NCBI GenBank assembly: GCA_012032965.1
Contig: JAAUPT010000056.1
Span: forward strand, 1-8,304
Length of the DNA: 8,304 nucleotides
Reading direction: 5' to 3'
Origin: Nitrospira sp.
GTDB lineage: Bacteria > Nitrospirota > Nitrospiria > Nitrospirales > Nitrospiraceae
The translations under genes and the position numbers were made by a program. Positions 1 to 6,480 of the stretch are shown here, in pieces. A model generated the notes under the pieces. The model was not told the DNA's origin. It saw only the letters and a program-made list of their open reading frames with translations, and searched no databases. Numbering within the stretch: the first letter of the stretch is position 1; each line of letters starts with the position of its first letter.

Positions 1-494
1 CGGAAGTACTCGAGAGTGCGCTAGTGGTGGTAGGCACCGATTTGGAGGCGACCCGTATTCAAGTCACCAAGGACTATGCCAATATCATCGCGCCGGTGCG
101 TGGCGATGAGGCCAAACTCCAACAGACGTTCCTGAGTATTTTCCGGAACGCATCCGAGGCGATGTCTCCTGGCGGCCATCTTCATATCCAGGTCACACAA
201 CATCGTGCCGGTCGAGGGCTAGAAGTTCAAATTCTTATTAAGAACGACGGCGTTCCTATCCCCGACGAACTCGTCGATAAAGTCTTTGAGCCCTTCTTCA
301 CCACGAAGCGCTCAGGTATCGGGCTGGGTCTCCCCAGCGTCAAGAAAATCGTCGAAGAACACGGCGGAACGATCGCAATCGGCAGTGCCGTCGGGGAAGG
401 CACGACCGTGACCATTCGTCTTCCTGGGGTTAGCCGTGGACCGGCATTTCGACATCGTGGACGTAGCCGGCGTCCCCCTCGCCGACCGACCTGA
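1..494 (+). CDS. Sensor histidine kinase, C-terminal fragment (HATPase_c domain)
   Basis: The frame is open from the left edge, so the N-terminus, any sensor domain and the phosphorylated histidine lie outside the window. What remains is the ATP-binding catalytic domain of a two-component sensor kinase. The N-box FRNASEAM has its Asn codon at 147-149. It is followed by a G1-like stretch NDGVPIP, the F-box VFEPFFTTK, the G2 box GIGLGLPSVKKI, and a closing HGGTI...GEGTTVTIRLPG segment. The G1 box is atypical: the usual Asp-x-Gly-x-Gly reads Asn-Asp-Gly-Val-Pro. I know N-x-G variants in other kinases, so this need not mean inactivity. The last 20 or so residues after RLPG are Arg-rich and unlike the family; they may be a natural tail or the result of a small frameshift near 425-435. 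No partner response regulator is visible. Family assignment is firm; the signal sensed is unknown. Confidence 0.9.
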   Translation, partial: EVLESALVVVGTDLEATRIQVTKDYANIIAPVRGDEAKLQQTFLSIFRNASEAMSPGGHLHIQVTQHRAGRGLEVQILIKNDGVPIPDELVDKVFEPFFTTKRSGIGLGLPSVKKIVEEHGGTIAIGSAVGEGTTVTIRLPGVSRGPAFRHRGRSRRPPRRPT

Positions 495-591
495 CGAGCC
501 ACACTTCATCGTGCCTCACAACCATGCTTTGTTGGATCGTTCACCACGTCTCGACCGTGCCAACGCGGCAAGTTCCCGTGCCTCGGTCTGT

Positions 592-620
592 TTGACAGAA
601 ATGCTGTCTATCGCTATGAT
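592..620 (+). promoter_or_regulatory. Sigma-70 promoter for the small exported protein
   Basis: A TTGACA box (592-597) and a TATGAT box (615-620) are separated by exactly 17 bp. That is a perfect -35 and a 5/6 match to the -10 consensus. Transcription would start near 627, giving a leader of roughly 78 nt before the ATG at 705. A Shine-Dalgarno-like AAGGGAGA lies just upstream of that ATG (about 691-698). The promoter sits in the 210-bp gap between the histidine kinase and the next gene. It suggests strong housekeeping expression independent of the kinase. Confidence 0.75.
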
Positions 621-704
621 TCTGCCCGCGCGCATGGGCCTCACACTTGATAACTCGTAACGCATGACAGTCTATTATCCTTATTTTTCTAAGGGAGAAC
701 AGGC

Positions 705-1073
705 ATGAAACTTCTTACCGGTGTGCTTGCGACAGCTTCCTCAATTCTGCTTGCGTGCTCGGTCGCGTCGGCGAACCCGGCGCTGCTCCCCAAGCATGAG
801 GGTTACCCGATGCAGAACTCGGGCAGTCCAGTAAACGGCCAGGCGACTGCAAACGATCCCGGCCAGGCGAACGCGGGTGGGGCATCCTCTCTGCTGAAGG
901 CAGCGGGATTTGACGACCACCACAGCAAGCAGGAGCTCGTGAAGACGGACAATGCGCGGATCACGCAAGAGCAGGGTGCCGGCAGGCTTCCAAACGTACA
1001 GGGACCGGACATCAAGATTGCTCCACCGGTGACCTCCGCGACCAAGATTACCGGCGAGCGCAAGATCGACTAA
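705..1073 (+). CDS. Small exported protein of unknown function (possible lipoprotein)
   Basis: This is a 122-residue protein starting at ATG after a good ribosome-binding site. Residues 1-23 form a classic export signal: Lys2, a hydrophobic core, then two possible cleavage points. LLAC (Cys18) resembles a lipobox, and ASA before Asn24 would suit signal peptidase I. I cannot decide between a lipoprotein and a soluble periplasmic protein. The mature part is hydrophilic and probably largely disordered. It has a Gly/Ala/Asn/Pro-rich stretch around residues 40-62, a central DNARITQEQG motif, and a C-terminal GPDIKIAPPVT segment. I do not recognise a domain and assign no function. It is probably a single-gene transcript, with a consensus-like promoter upstream and a hairpin terminator 15 bp downstream. 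The stretch before the hairpin is otherwise featureless. Confidence 0.8.
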   Translation: MKLLTGVLATASSILLACSVASANPALLPKHEGYPMQNSGSPVNGQATANDPGQANAGGASSLLKAAGFDDHHSKQELVKTDNARITQEQGAGRLPNVQGPDIKIAPPVTSATKITGERKID

Positions 1074-1087
1074 TTTCTCATCTTCCA

Positions 1088-1123
1088 CAGGGGAAGGCTT
1101 GGGCTTCAAGACTTCCCCTGTTT
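1088..1123 (+). terminator. Rho-independent-type terminator hairpin
   Basis: CAGGGGAAG (1088-1096) pairs perfectly with CTTCCCCTG (1112-1120). An inner CTTG/CAAG extension (1098-1101 with 1107-1110) leaves a 5-nt loop and a single G/A mismatch. Only three T residues follow directly, so the U-tract is short. The hairpin lies 14 bp after the stop of the small exported protein. It faces the convergent glycosylase gene, so it could serve both strands; no T-run is evident on the minus side. Confidence 0.65.
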
Positions 1124-1165
1124 CGCCCATTCGAATTCTTTCCATACCTCAAACAGTTCTTTTGC

Positions 1166-1708
1166 TTAGCCCGTTTCGGTCAACCTAAATCGCCAGTGTT
1201 TTTTCGCCCACTCCCCGGCATAGTCCACGCCAATTCTGGGAAAGGTTCCGACCTGCCTAGTGGTTACTCGTTTGCCACGATCTTCAAACCAAAAGGCTTG
1301 TCCATTCGTCATATCGAGTCGATGCAACGACCGATCGATCTCCAGCTCGCGGGAGAGCTTCCCGGGTCCATCAATCAACTCGCCATCGACTTCAATCGCT
1401 CGAATCAGCACGGCAGCAGGAAATTCTGGTCGCTCCGTGACCACATTCAACATGTGGTACATACCATAGATCAGGTAGACATAGGAGATCCCTGGGGGAC
1501 CGAACAAGACCTCAGTTCTCGCAGTCCTCCCTTTCGAGGCATGACAGGCCTTGTCCTCTACGCCGACGTACGCTTCCACGTCGATGATTTTGCCCAGAAT
1601 CGTTCCCTTCCTGTTCTCACGCACCAAATACTTACCGACCAGTGAGCGAGCCACAACCAGTGTGGGACGATTAAAGAAGGATCGAGAGAGGGGCTTGAAC
1701 GTCGACAT
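1166..1708 (-). CDS. mpg: DNA-3-methyladenine glycosylase, Mpg/AAG family
   Basis: This monofunctional base-excision enzyme removes alkylated or deaminated purines such as 3-methyladenine and hypoxanthine from DNA. At 180 residues it is normal for bacterial Mpg. Family hallmarks occur in order: PTLVVARSLVGKYLV; IDVEAYVG with Glu45 (equivalent to the catalytic Glu125 of human AAG) and Tyr47 (nucleotide-flipping pocket); DKACHA with His56; FGPPGISYVYLIYGMYHMLN; DGPGKL; and RIGVDYAGEWAKKHWRF near the end. I chose the ATG at 1706-1708, which begins MSTFKPLSRSFF. An in-frame GTG upstream at 1756 would add VLSLSKQ..., but that peptide comes from a REP-like repeat and is probably not coding. The Shine-Dalgarno upstream of the ATG is weak. 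The gene follows the TonB-receptor gene on the same strand with a gap of about 96 bp, and no functional link is apparent. It is intact. Confidence 0.93.
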   Translation of the reverse strand: MSTFKPLSRSFFNRPTLVVARSLVGKYLVRENRKGTILGKIIDVEAYVGVEDKACHASKGRTARTEVLFGPPGISYVYLIYGMYHMLNVVTERPEFPAAVLIRAIEVDGELIDGPGKLSRELEIDRSLHRLDMTNGQAFWFEDRGKRVTTRQVGTFPRIGVDYAGEWAKKHWRFRLTETG

Positions 1709-1737
1709 GCGAACAGACTCGTAACACTGATTTGGTT

Positions 1738-1763
1738 GCTTCGAGAGGCTCAGCACGAGCGGC
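1738..1763. repeat. REP-like extragenic repeat (single copy, degenerate)
   Basis: The plus strand reads GCTTCGAGAGGCTCAGCACG followed by AGCGGC. It closely resembles the dispersed extragenic element I know as TTCGACAGGCTCAGCACGAA, with imperfect TTCG...CGAG arms around a GGCTCA core. It lies between the end of the TonB-receptor gene and the glycosylase start. Translated on the minus strand it gives VLSLSK, a peptide typical of spurious extensions into this repeat. Only one copy is in the window, so its repetitive nature is inferred from memory. Confidence 0.5.
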
Positions 1764-1804
1764 TTCAGTATACCGAATGAACGGAGGCTTTTCCCCGCAA
1801 TCGG

Positions 1805-3873
1805 CTAGAAATACCAGGCAAGTCCACCCATCACCGTCCGTGGATTGCCCGGTACAAAATGAATGTCGATCACCCCCGTCGGCTCGTTCCGCAGGCGCGA
1901 GTCGAACGCAAAGATAGCCTGTTCCCACTTGGTGTTGAACAGGTTTTGCACGAAAAGAAAGGCTTCCAGCCGACCATGGGGCAATTTGACCGGCACACGA
2001 TACCGCTCGGAAAGATCGAATGTGATCCACGAAGGAGACTTGATGCTCCGATCCTCGATGAGCGGCCGAACTCCGAGGTACGTCGCCTGTATTTGAGACG
2101 TCAAGCCCTCTGGCCATTGCAGAATCGCCGCGCCATAGGCCGTGTATTCCGGCGCCAAAGGAATAGCGTCTCCGTTTCGAAATTCTGCATGGGTCCAGGT
2201 AAAGCTGCCATTGACGTAGAGCGGGCCCCAGACTTGCCCCTCGGGCGGCGACTTCTACCCCCTGACGCCTGGTGGCACCGCGAATCTCCGTGGTCCCTTC
2301 GTCGCCGACCAGGACGAGTTCTGACTTGAGATCCAATCGCCAGGCTGTGGCAATCAACTCGAGGCCTTGCGGGCCCCACGGCCTGGAGCGGACCCCAACT
2401 TCATAGCTTCTCGCTCTCGCCAGTGGAGAGGCTCCGATTGCTACGGCTGATCGGGCGTCATTGCTGTGAAATCCTTCACCGTAGTTGACGAAGAATTCAG
2501 TTTTGGCCCAGGGCCCTAGAATCATACTCATCTTCGGAAGAACAATGCCGGAACCTTTTCGTCCGTCAGGTTGTTCGACACAGGTGGCGCAACGGTTGCT
2601 CACGTCGAATGTGAAAAACTCTCCCCTCACACCTCCAGAAAATCTGATCCACGGCAGAGGCTGAACCTCCGCCTTGACGAAGGGGGAATAGGACACACAC
2701 TGAAGGCATCGCTATCGATCGTGGTGCCGGTCGGAGTCCGCAGAGTCTGAGTTCCCAATTTCGTATGAACATCGTCGACTCTGGTCTGAAACCCTACGGT
2801 TCCAACGATAGCATTCCCAGAAGTTCAACCCGCTGTTTGAATCCGATATCGCCGCCATAGATGGCCCGACGATCAAATTGCGCAAAGCCGTCGCCGTTCA
2901 CGGGATTATTGAGGACAAATGTAAAATCCGTGAACAGGTCCAGTCGATAGTATTGGCCGTAGGCGTTCGCAAAAAACTCGCCGCCCGAGGTCGTATCGTA
3001 GTGATAGTTGAGGTGGCCAGTCGTCCTGAGTGTGTTGCCCCCTTCGTATGGATTGATGGAGCCGAACCGATCCAGGAGACCTGTACTGACGGCACGAAAA
3101 GGAATCTCACCGGAGCCGTCCCATTTTGAATGGAGAAAGGTCGTCTTCAGACTCAGCTCGTCCCTTCCAGTCAAGCTCGTCGTGACCTTCCCCATCAGAT
3201 TCGTCCGATAATATTGATTGTCATTGAGGTACGGGCCGTTCGTGTAGAATCCTTCTGCGGCAAACAATGTGCGCACGCGGTCTTTAGTCGGAGAGAGCAT
3301 GAGCAGGTACCGCTGCGTGCTGTATTCCCCGCCCGCTCCCTGAATGACGCCTTCTTTGACGATGTCGCGCGTCCGAAAATTCACCGCTCCTGCTGTGGCG
3401 AAATCCCCGTACTCCGGTAAGTACGAACCCTTGTGAACATCGACCCCCTCAATCGTCTCTGGAATAATGAAGTTGAGATCCGTGTAGCCTTGTCCATGCG
3501 CATGGGTGCGCAGATTGATTGGCATCCCATCCAGGAAGAAGCCGACATCCGTCCCATGGTCTGCGTCGAAGCCCCGAAGAAAGTATTGATCGGCCTTCCC
3601 GGCGCCGCCGGAATGTTCAACGGCCACAAAGCCTGGGATCAGGCGAAGCACTTGCGCGGGGCGTCCCTGGGGCTGCAAGACAATTTCTTTGTCCGGGATG
3701 AATTGCTGAGAGGACGCCGCCACCGGCTTTTCACCGAGGACCGCTACTTCCGGCACTTCCAATTCGGGCTCATCCGGATCGTGGGCACGCACGTCGCCGG
3801 TCCAACAGAGCGCCATAATGAGGCATCCACAAGAGGCGACAAAGATTAATCGCTTGCTCACACTCTGTCTCAT
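1805..3873 (-). pseudogene. TonB-dependent outer-membrane receptor, probably nickel/metal uptake, interrupted by three frameshifts
   Basis: The product would be an outer-membrane gated barrel importing a metal or metal complex with TonB energy. Residues 1-30 are a signal peptide ending VRA, followed by HDPDEPELE and a TonB-box-like EVAVL (42-46). The plug domain (about 55-170) carries LRLIPGF, YFLRGFD, FLDGMPIN, THAHGQGYTDLNF and YGDFATAGAVNFRTRD. The C-terminus ends GGLAWYF, with the terminal Phe typical of barrels. Reading frames switch at about 2818-2824 (after GFKQRVEL, resuming SGNAIVGTVGFQTRV), at the (AC)4 run 2693-2700 (DAFSV joins SYSPFVKAE), and at the C4 run 2237-2240 (EVAARG joins QVWGPLYVNG). 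Correcting them gives exactly 689 codons. It starts 11 bp after nikR, which suggests co-transcription and nickel (or cobalt) as substrate; the substrate is inference. It could be real decay or assembly error. Confidence 0.85.
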
Positions 3874-3884
3874 GAAGGGACCCG

Positions 3885-4301
3885 CTAACGAAGTGTTTTC
3901 CCCGTTGTCGTCATCGTCAGCTTGCCGTGTTTCACACCCTTGACCGATACCAGAGCATCGGCCACCTTCTTGATCTCGGCCCCCTTGCCTCTCACCACCA
4001 GCACTTCAAGACAATGATTGTGATCGAGGTGCACATGCATCCCCGACAGAATCTGCCCATGATAGTCATGTTGAATATCGGTCAACTTTCCAGTCAGATC
4101 TCGTACATGGTGGTCATAGACAAACGTAATGGTGCCGACCGCTTCCTTATTCTCATCCCACTCTTTCCCCACCAAATTGTCCCGAATCAGATCGCGGAGC
4201 GCCTCTGACCGGTTCGTGTACCGCTTTCGCCTGATATGACGGTCGAACTCTGCCAGCAGCTTCCGATCCAACGACACTCCGAACCGGACTAACCCATCCA
4301 T
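3885..4301 (-). CDS. nikR: NikR, nickel-responsive ribbon-helix-helix transcriptional regulator
   Basis: NikR is a tetrameric DNA-binding repressor that senses intracellular nickel and shuts off nickel import genes. The 138-residue protein is close to the 133 of E. coli NikR. Residues 2-45 form the ribbon-helix-helix domain ([17 protein letters not shown], then [16 protein letters not shown]). The ACT-like metal domain follows. Its nickel ligands are visible: His78, His89, His91 and Cys97, in the block [12 protein letters not shown], matching His76, His87, His89 and Cys95 of E. coli. VKHGKLTM near the end is also typical. I chose the ATG at 4299-4301 because AGAGGAGG lies about 5 nt upstream; an in-frame start at 4352 adds non-family residues. 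It is the first gene before the TonB-dependent receptor (11-bp gap) and is probably autoregulated. It is intact with all ligands present, so nickel specificity is well supported. Confidence 0.95.
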   Translation of the reverse strand: MDGLVRFGVSLDRKLLAEFDRHIRRKRYTNRSEALRDLIRDNLVGKEWDENKEAVGTITFVYDHHVRDLTGKLTDIQHDYHGQILSGMHVHLDHNHCLEVLVVRGKGAEIKKVADALVSVKGVKHGKLTMTTTGKTLR

Positions 4302-4319
4302 AACGCCTCCTCTAAATCG

Positions 4320-4347
4320 GTAGCACGAAGTGTAGTTTCGTAGCACG
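4320..4347. promoter_or_regulatory. Candidate operator: repeated GTAGCACG upstream of nikR
   Basis: GTAGCACG occurs at 4320-4327 and again at 4340-4347, so identical 8-mers lie 20 bp apart on the same DNA face. Between them is an inverted ACGAA (4325-4329) with TTCGT (4337-4341), separated by 7 bp. On the minus strand the half-site reads GTGCTAC, similar to the GTGTTAC half-site I recall for NikR in some non-enteric bacteria. NikR normally binds inverted repeats, so the direct arrangement is unusual. It overlaps the candidate -10 region and start point, as expected for a repressor site. Which protein binds is inference. Confidence 0.4.
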
Positions 4348-4365
4348 GACAAGACGAACTGACAA
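4337..4365 (-). promoter_or_regulatory. Candidate promoter of nikR and the receptor gene
   Basis: On the minus strand TTGTCA (4365-4360) is followed after 17 bp by TACGAA (4342-4337). The -35 matches consensus at 5/6 positions, but the -10 matches only 3/6. Transcription would begin near 4330, about 30 nt before the nikR start codon. The weak -10 would suit a regulated promoter. It overlaps one copy of the repeated GTAGCACG element. Confidence 0.35.
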
Positions 4366-4450
4366 CCGCAAACTTAAACACTGTTGGCTTTACGAAACGT
4401 CCGGTCTGTTTGGATTCATGAAAGGCAGGCAAGCACTGACGGTCGGCACA

Positions 4451-5369
4451 CTATCGCAGCATCTCGTTCTCGGGTGAGGAAATCGCAAGCAGCAGACATC
4501 CCTCATCGGTCGATGTGTCATGGTGCTCCGTACCAGCTTCGGCACGATGATAGTCCCCGACTGTCATCGCACGACCGGCAATGGAGCAACCACCTCGAGT
4601 ACAAAGAGCTCTTCCACTGCGGTATGACGATGAGGCGCATAGCTGGTGCCCGGAGCAAAACGAAGCAGCGTCGTGATTCTTCGGGAAACCGGATCGAAGG
4701 AGAGCACTTTGGCCGTCACTCCTGGAGCGATTCCGCGCCAGATCCCCTCCGACGCCCTAACGTAGGTGAGCCCCTTGGTCGGCTGTTGACATGCTATCTT
4801 GGCCTTCCAATACCTCACTCGTTCAGAGGTCATGGAACGAATCAGGACAGTCCGTAGGAAGTTCGAAAAGGCTGTCCAGCACGATCGTAGCCAATTGCTG
4901 GGGAGTCGTCTTGAAGAAGACGTTTCTCCCGCTCATCCGCCATCCCCTCGCCCACCGGAACAGATGTTTCCCCTCGAATGTTCGCCGTGGCTCTGAGATC
5001 AAATCGGGCATTCGACTCTCCTTCGATTCGAGATAGGAGACGCTCCCGTAACGAATCCCGAGGCGTGACAGGAACGGAACCTAAGGCCAGTGTATCAGCG
5101 GCTAACTCAAACCGTTCGGCTTCGCGAGCGGCTTCCAGTGCTACTTGGTTGACAAGCCGTTCGCGAAGGGTCACCGGAGGGGTCACAGGAGCCACGACGG
5201 AAGTCAAGGCACCTGTGGTTGCGTGATAAGACTTCACCACTTGTCTCAAGAGATCAGACTCTCCTTGAAGTCTCACCATAAAAGCTGGACGATCCTCAGG
5301 ATCCAGGATCCCAAGCGCGTCGAGTATCGCCTGTTCTTCCAATTCTTCCGGCAACTTAGTTTCTTTCAC
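4451..5369 (-). pseudogene. Anti-sigma factor: RskA-like N-terminus fused to a ChrR-type cupin, frameshifted
   Basis: This is the likely partner of the ECF sigma factor: its GTG start overlaps the sigma stop codon as GTGA, implying translational coupling. Residues 1-60 (LDALGILDPEDRPAF...) resemble the sigma-binding region of RskA-type proteins and lack the zinc-binding His/Cys motif of ZAS anti-sigma factors. A duplicated PVTP...LRERL segment follows at 61-76 and 100-115. The C-terminal cupin has GTSYAPHRHTAVEELFVLEG (His-x-His, then Glu) and GDYHRAEAGTEHH, as in the metal-binding ChrR cupin. One missing G near 4593 breaks the cupin; restoring it continues GGCSIAGRAMTVGDYHRAEA to ISSPENEMLR and a TAG at 4451. 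The linker between about 5020 and 4790 cannot be read in one frame and needs a net one-base gain or two-base loss. The restored protein has about 305 residues. Two separate genes are possible, but ATG 4833 lacks a ribosome-binding site. Confidence 0.75.
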
Positions 5370-5968
5370 GGCACTAGTCCCGCCTCATAGGGCGCGAGGG
5401 CTTCGCGCAATTTCATCATACCCAACCGAATTCTTGTTTTCACGGTACCCAGAGGCAACTGTAGCTTCTCGGCAATCTCACTTTGGCTTAAACCATAGAA
5501 ATACGCGAGGGCGATGGCTTGCCGCTGTTCTTCAGCAAGCTTGGCCAAAGCCTGTCGCACATACCGTCGACGCTCTTGCCCTTCCACATCCTGCTCCGGC
5601 GTCTCGTCGTCGCTGGCAAACAGATGAGCGGCATCCAACGATTCCATCCGCCCATGTTCGGCGGCCCCGGCGCGAAACCGATCGATCGCCCTCGTTCGAG
5701 CCAACATCATTAACCACGCACCAGGGGCCCCTCTGGTCCGGTCATAGGTATGGGCCTGACGCCACACCTGGGTGTAGACGTCCAATGTGACTTCTTCAGC
5801 TGCTTCGCGATTCGTGAGAATTTTGACGACAAGACCGAAGACCTGGGCGCTCGTCCGATCGTACAGCGTCGCAAGCGCGGCCTGATCACCCTGTGCTGTG
5901 AGAGCGATCAGTTGAGTCCATTCTTGGTCTTGAGCCAGCTTGGTCAGTTGCGCAGTCATGACCGGCAT
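5366..5968 (-). CDS. ECF-type RNA polymerase sigma factor (SigK/RpoE-like)
   Basis: This 200-residue group 4 sigma factor directs RNA polymerase to stress-type promoters. Region 2 covers about residues 30-100: LYDRTSAQVFGLV, NREAAEEVTLDVYTQVWRQA, then GAPGAWLMMLARTRAIDRFR. Region 4 lies near 145-192 with the helix-turn-helix GLSQSEIAEKLQLPLGTVKT followed by RIRLGMMKLREAL. The acidic linker between them (SDDETPEQDVEGQE) is usual. I chose the ATG at 5966-5968 because GGGGGAGA lies 4 nt upstream; an ATG at 5983 sits inside that ribosome-binding site. The stop overlaps the start of the anti-sigma gene by 4 bp (GTGA). The arrangement and the SigK-like sequence suggest a pair held inactive until the cupin/RskA-like partner senses a signal. 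The plus-strand lipoprotein-DUF4331 genes diverge from it and are candidate targets. It is intact. Confidence 0.93.
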   Translation of the reverse strand: MPVMTAQLTKLAQDQEWTQLIALTAQGDQAALATLYDRTSAQVFGLVVKILTNREAAEEVTLDVYTQVWRQAHTYDRTRGAPGAWLMMLARTRAIDRFRAGAAEHGRMESLDAAHLFASDDETPEQDVEGQERRRYVRQALAKLAEEQRQAIALAYFYGLSQSEIAEKLQLPLGTVKTRIRLGMMKLREALAPYEAGLVP

Positions 5969-5972
5969 ACGG

Positions 5973-6008
5973 TCTCCCCCCATAGTCTATACGAGTCAAT
6001 GGGGGAGA
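5973..6008 (-). promoter_or_regulatory. Inverted repeat that could hide the sigma-factor ribosome-binding site
   Basis: On the plus strand TCTCCCCCCAT (5973-5983) and ATGGGGGAGA (5999-6008) are inverted copies with one extra C, separated by 15 nt. In the sigma-factor mRNA the right arm comes first (TCTCCCCCAT) and can pair with ATGGGGGGAGA, which contains the Shine-Dalgarno sequence 4 nt before the start codon. Pairing would occlude translation of the sigma factor. The same palindrome could instead be a protein-binding site. No hairpin energy was calculated. Confidence 0.5.
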
Positions 6009-6033
6009 TTGGATTGCTGATTGCGGGTCTTTT

Positions 6034-6063
6034 TTGATCTCTCGATCGAAATCGAACTATAGC
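6034..6063 (+). promoter_or_regulatory. Candidate promoter for the lipoprotein-DUF4331 operon
   Basis: TTGATC (6034-6039) and TATAGC (6058-6063) are 18 bp apart, each matching the sigma-70 consensus at 4/6 positions. The start would be near 6070, leaving a leader of about 145 nt before the lipoprotein. A second possibility, with an ECF look, is AGATCC (6105-6110) followed by TCGTAA (6126-6131), spaced 15 bp. I cannot tell which is used, and the sigma factor's own promoter specificity is unknown. Confidence 0.3.
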
Positions 6064-6082
6064 ACCGCAAAAATCGACCGGC

Positions 6083-6154
6083 AAGCAGACCTGCCACCAA
6101 GAAGAGATCCAAACGACAATCTGTCTCGTAATGGAAAGCAGACCGCCGGCAGGT
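6083..6154 (+). repeat. Leader repeats ahead of the lipoprotein gene
   Basis: AAGCAGACC occurs twice, at 6083-6091 and 6136-6144. In addition ACCTGCC (6089-6095) is the reverse complement of GGCAGGT (6148-6154). The pair could form a long-range stem across the untranslated leader, or mark regulator sites in the sigma/lipoprotein divergent region. Repeats this short can arise by chance. Confidence 0.25.
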
Positions 6155-6214
6155 GCTGATGCCAAATGCAGCGTCACAACAGCAGCAGTTCACCATAGAG
6201 AGGAGAGCAGAGCC

Positions 6215-6437
6215 ATGAAACCATCCAAGTTTGGGTCTTTAGGAGTCGTCTGTCGCCATCGGACTTTTGTCCGGCTGCAGTGGCAGTGACAACGTGCCAC
6301 TCATCACCCCAAGCGGACCAACTGCCGCCGTGGAAGAGCAGCGTGTTCCGGAATCGGATGCACTCACGTCAGAGGAGGCAGCATTGGTCAGTCAGGCTGA
6401 ATCCGAACCCGTTCCGGCTCCACTACCCGACCTGTAA
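6215..6437 (+). pseudogene. Small lipoprotein, interrupted by one frameshift
   Basis: An ATG at 6215 follows a strong AGGAG (6201-6205) and opens MKPSKFGSLGV, but that frame stops after 24 codons. From about 6249 a different frame continues SVAIGLLSGCSGSDNVP and runs to TAA at 6435-6437. Joined with one base removed near 6245-6255, they make a 73-residue protein with a typical signal peptide and a perfect lipobox LSGC. It would therefore be lipidated and anchored in a membrane. The mature part of about 54 residues is acidic and Pro/Glu/Ala-rich, with a likely disordered tail ending PVPAPLPDL; I recognise no domain. The DUF4331 gene follows 43 bp later on the same strand, so they probably form one transcript. 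It may tether or assist that exported protein, but this is a guess. The single indel may be a sequencing error. Confidence 0.65.
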
Positions 6438-6480
6438 TCCAACTCGCCGATAAGGCGAACCGACATAAGAGGAGGACACC

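Noticed and set aside
436..660. A 74-codon plus-strand open frame after the kinase
   Set aside because: No recognisable domain, no ribosome-binding site, and it overlaps the promoter at 592-620. Kept only as a possible frameshift tail.
1166..1756. Longer glycosylase start at GTG 1756
   Set aside because: The extra residues derive from a REP-like repeat and precede the conserved family start; ATG 1708 is preferred despite a weak ribosome-binding site.
1671..2696. A single 341-residue minus-strand protein
   Set aside because: Its first half is receptor barrel, but after about 2240 it reads out of frame; the real barrel continues in another frame to the YF terminus at 1805.
3885..4352. NikR start at 4352
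   Set aside because: The 17 extra residues are not family-like, and the ATG at 4301 has a strong AGGAGG ribosome-binding site.
5956..6196. Minus-strand open frames upstream of the sigma factor
   Set aside because: They overlap the divergent promoter region, have no ribosome-binding site I trust, and encode no recognisable motif.
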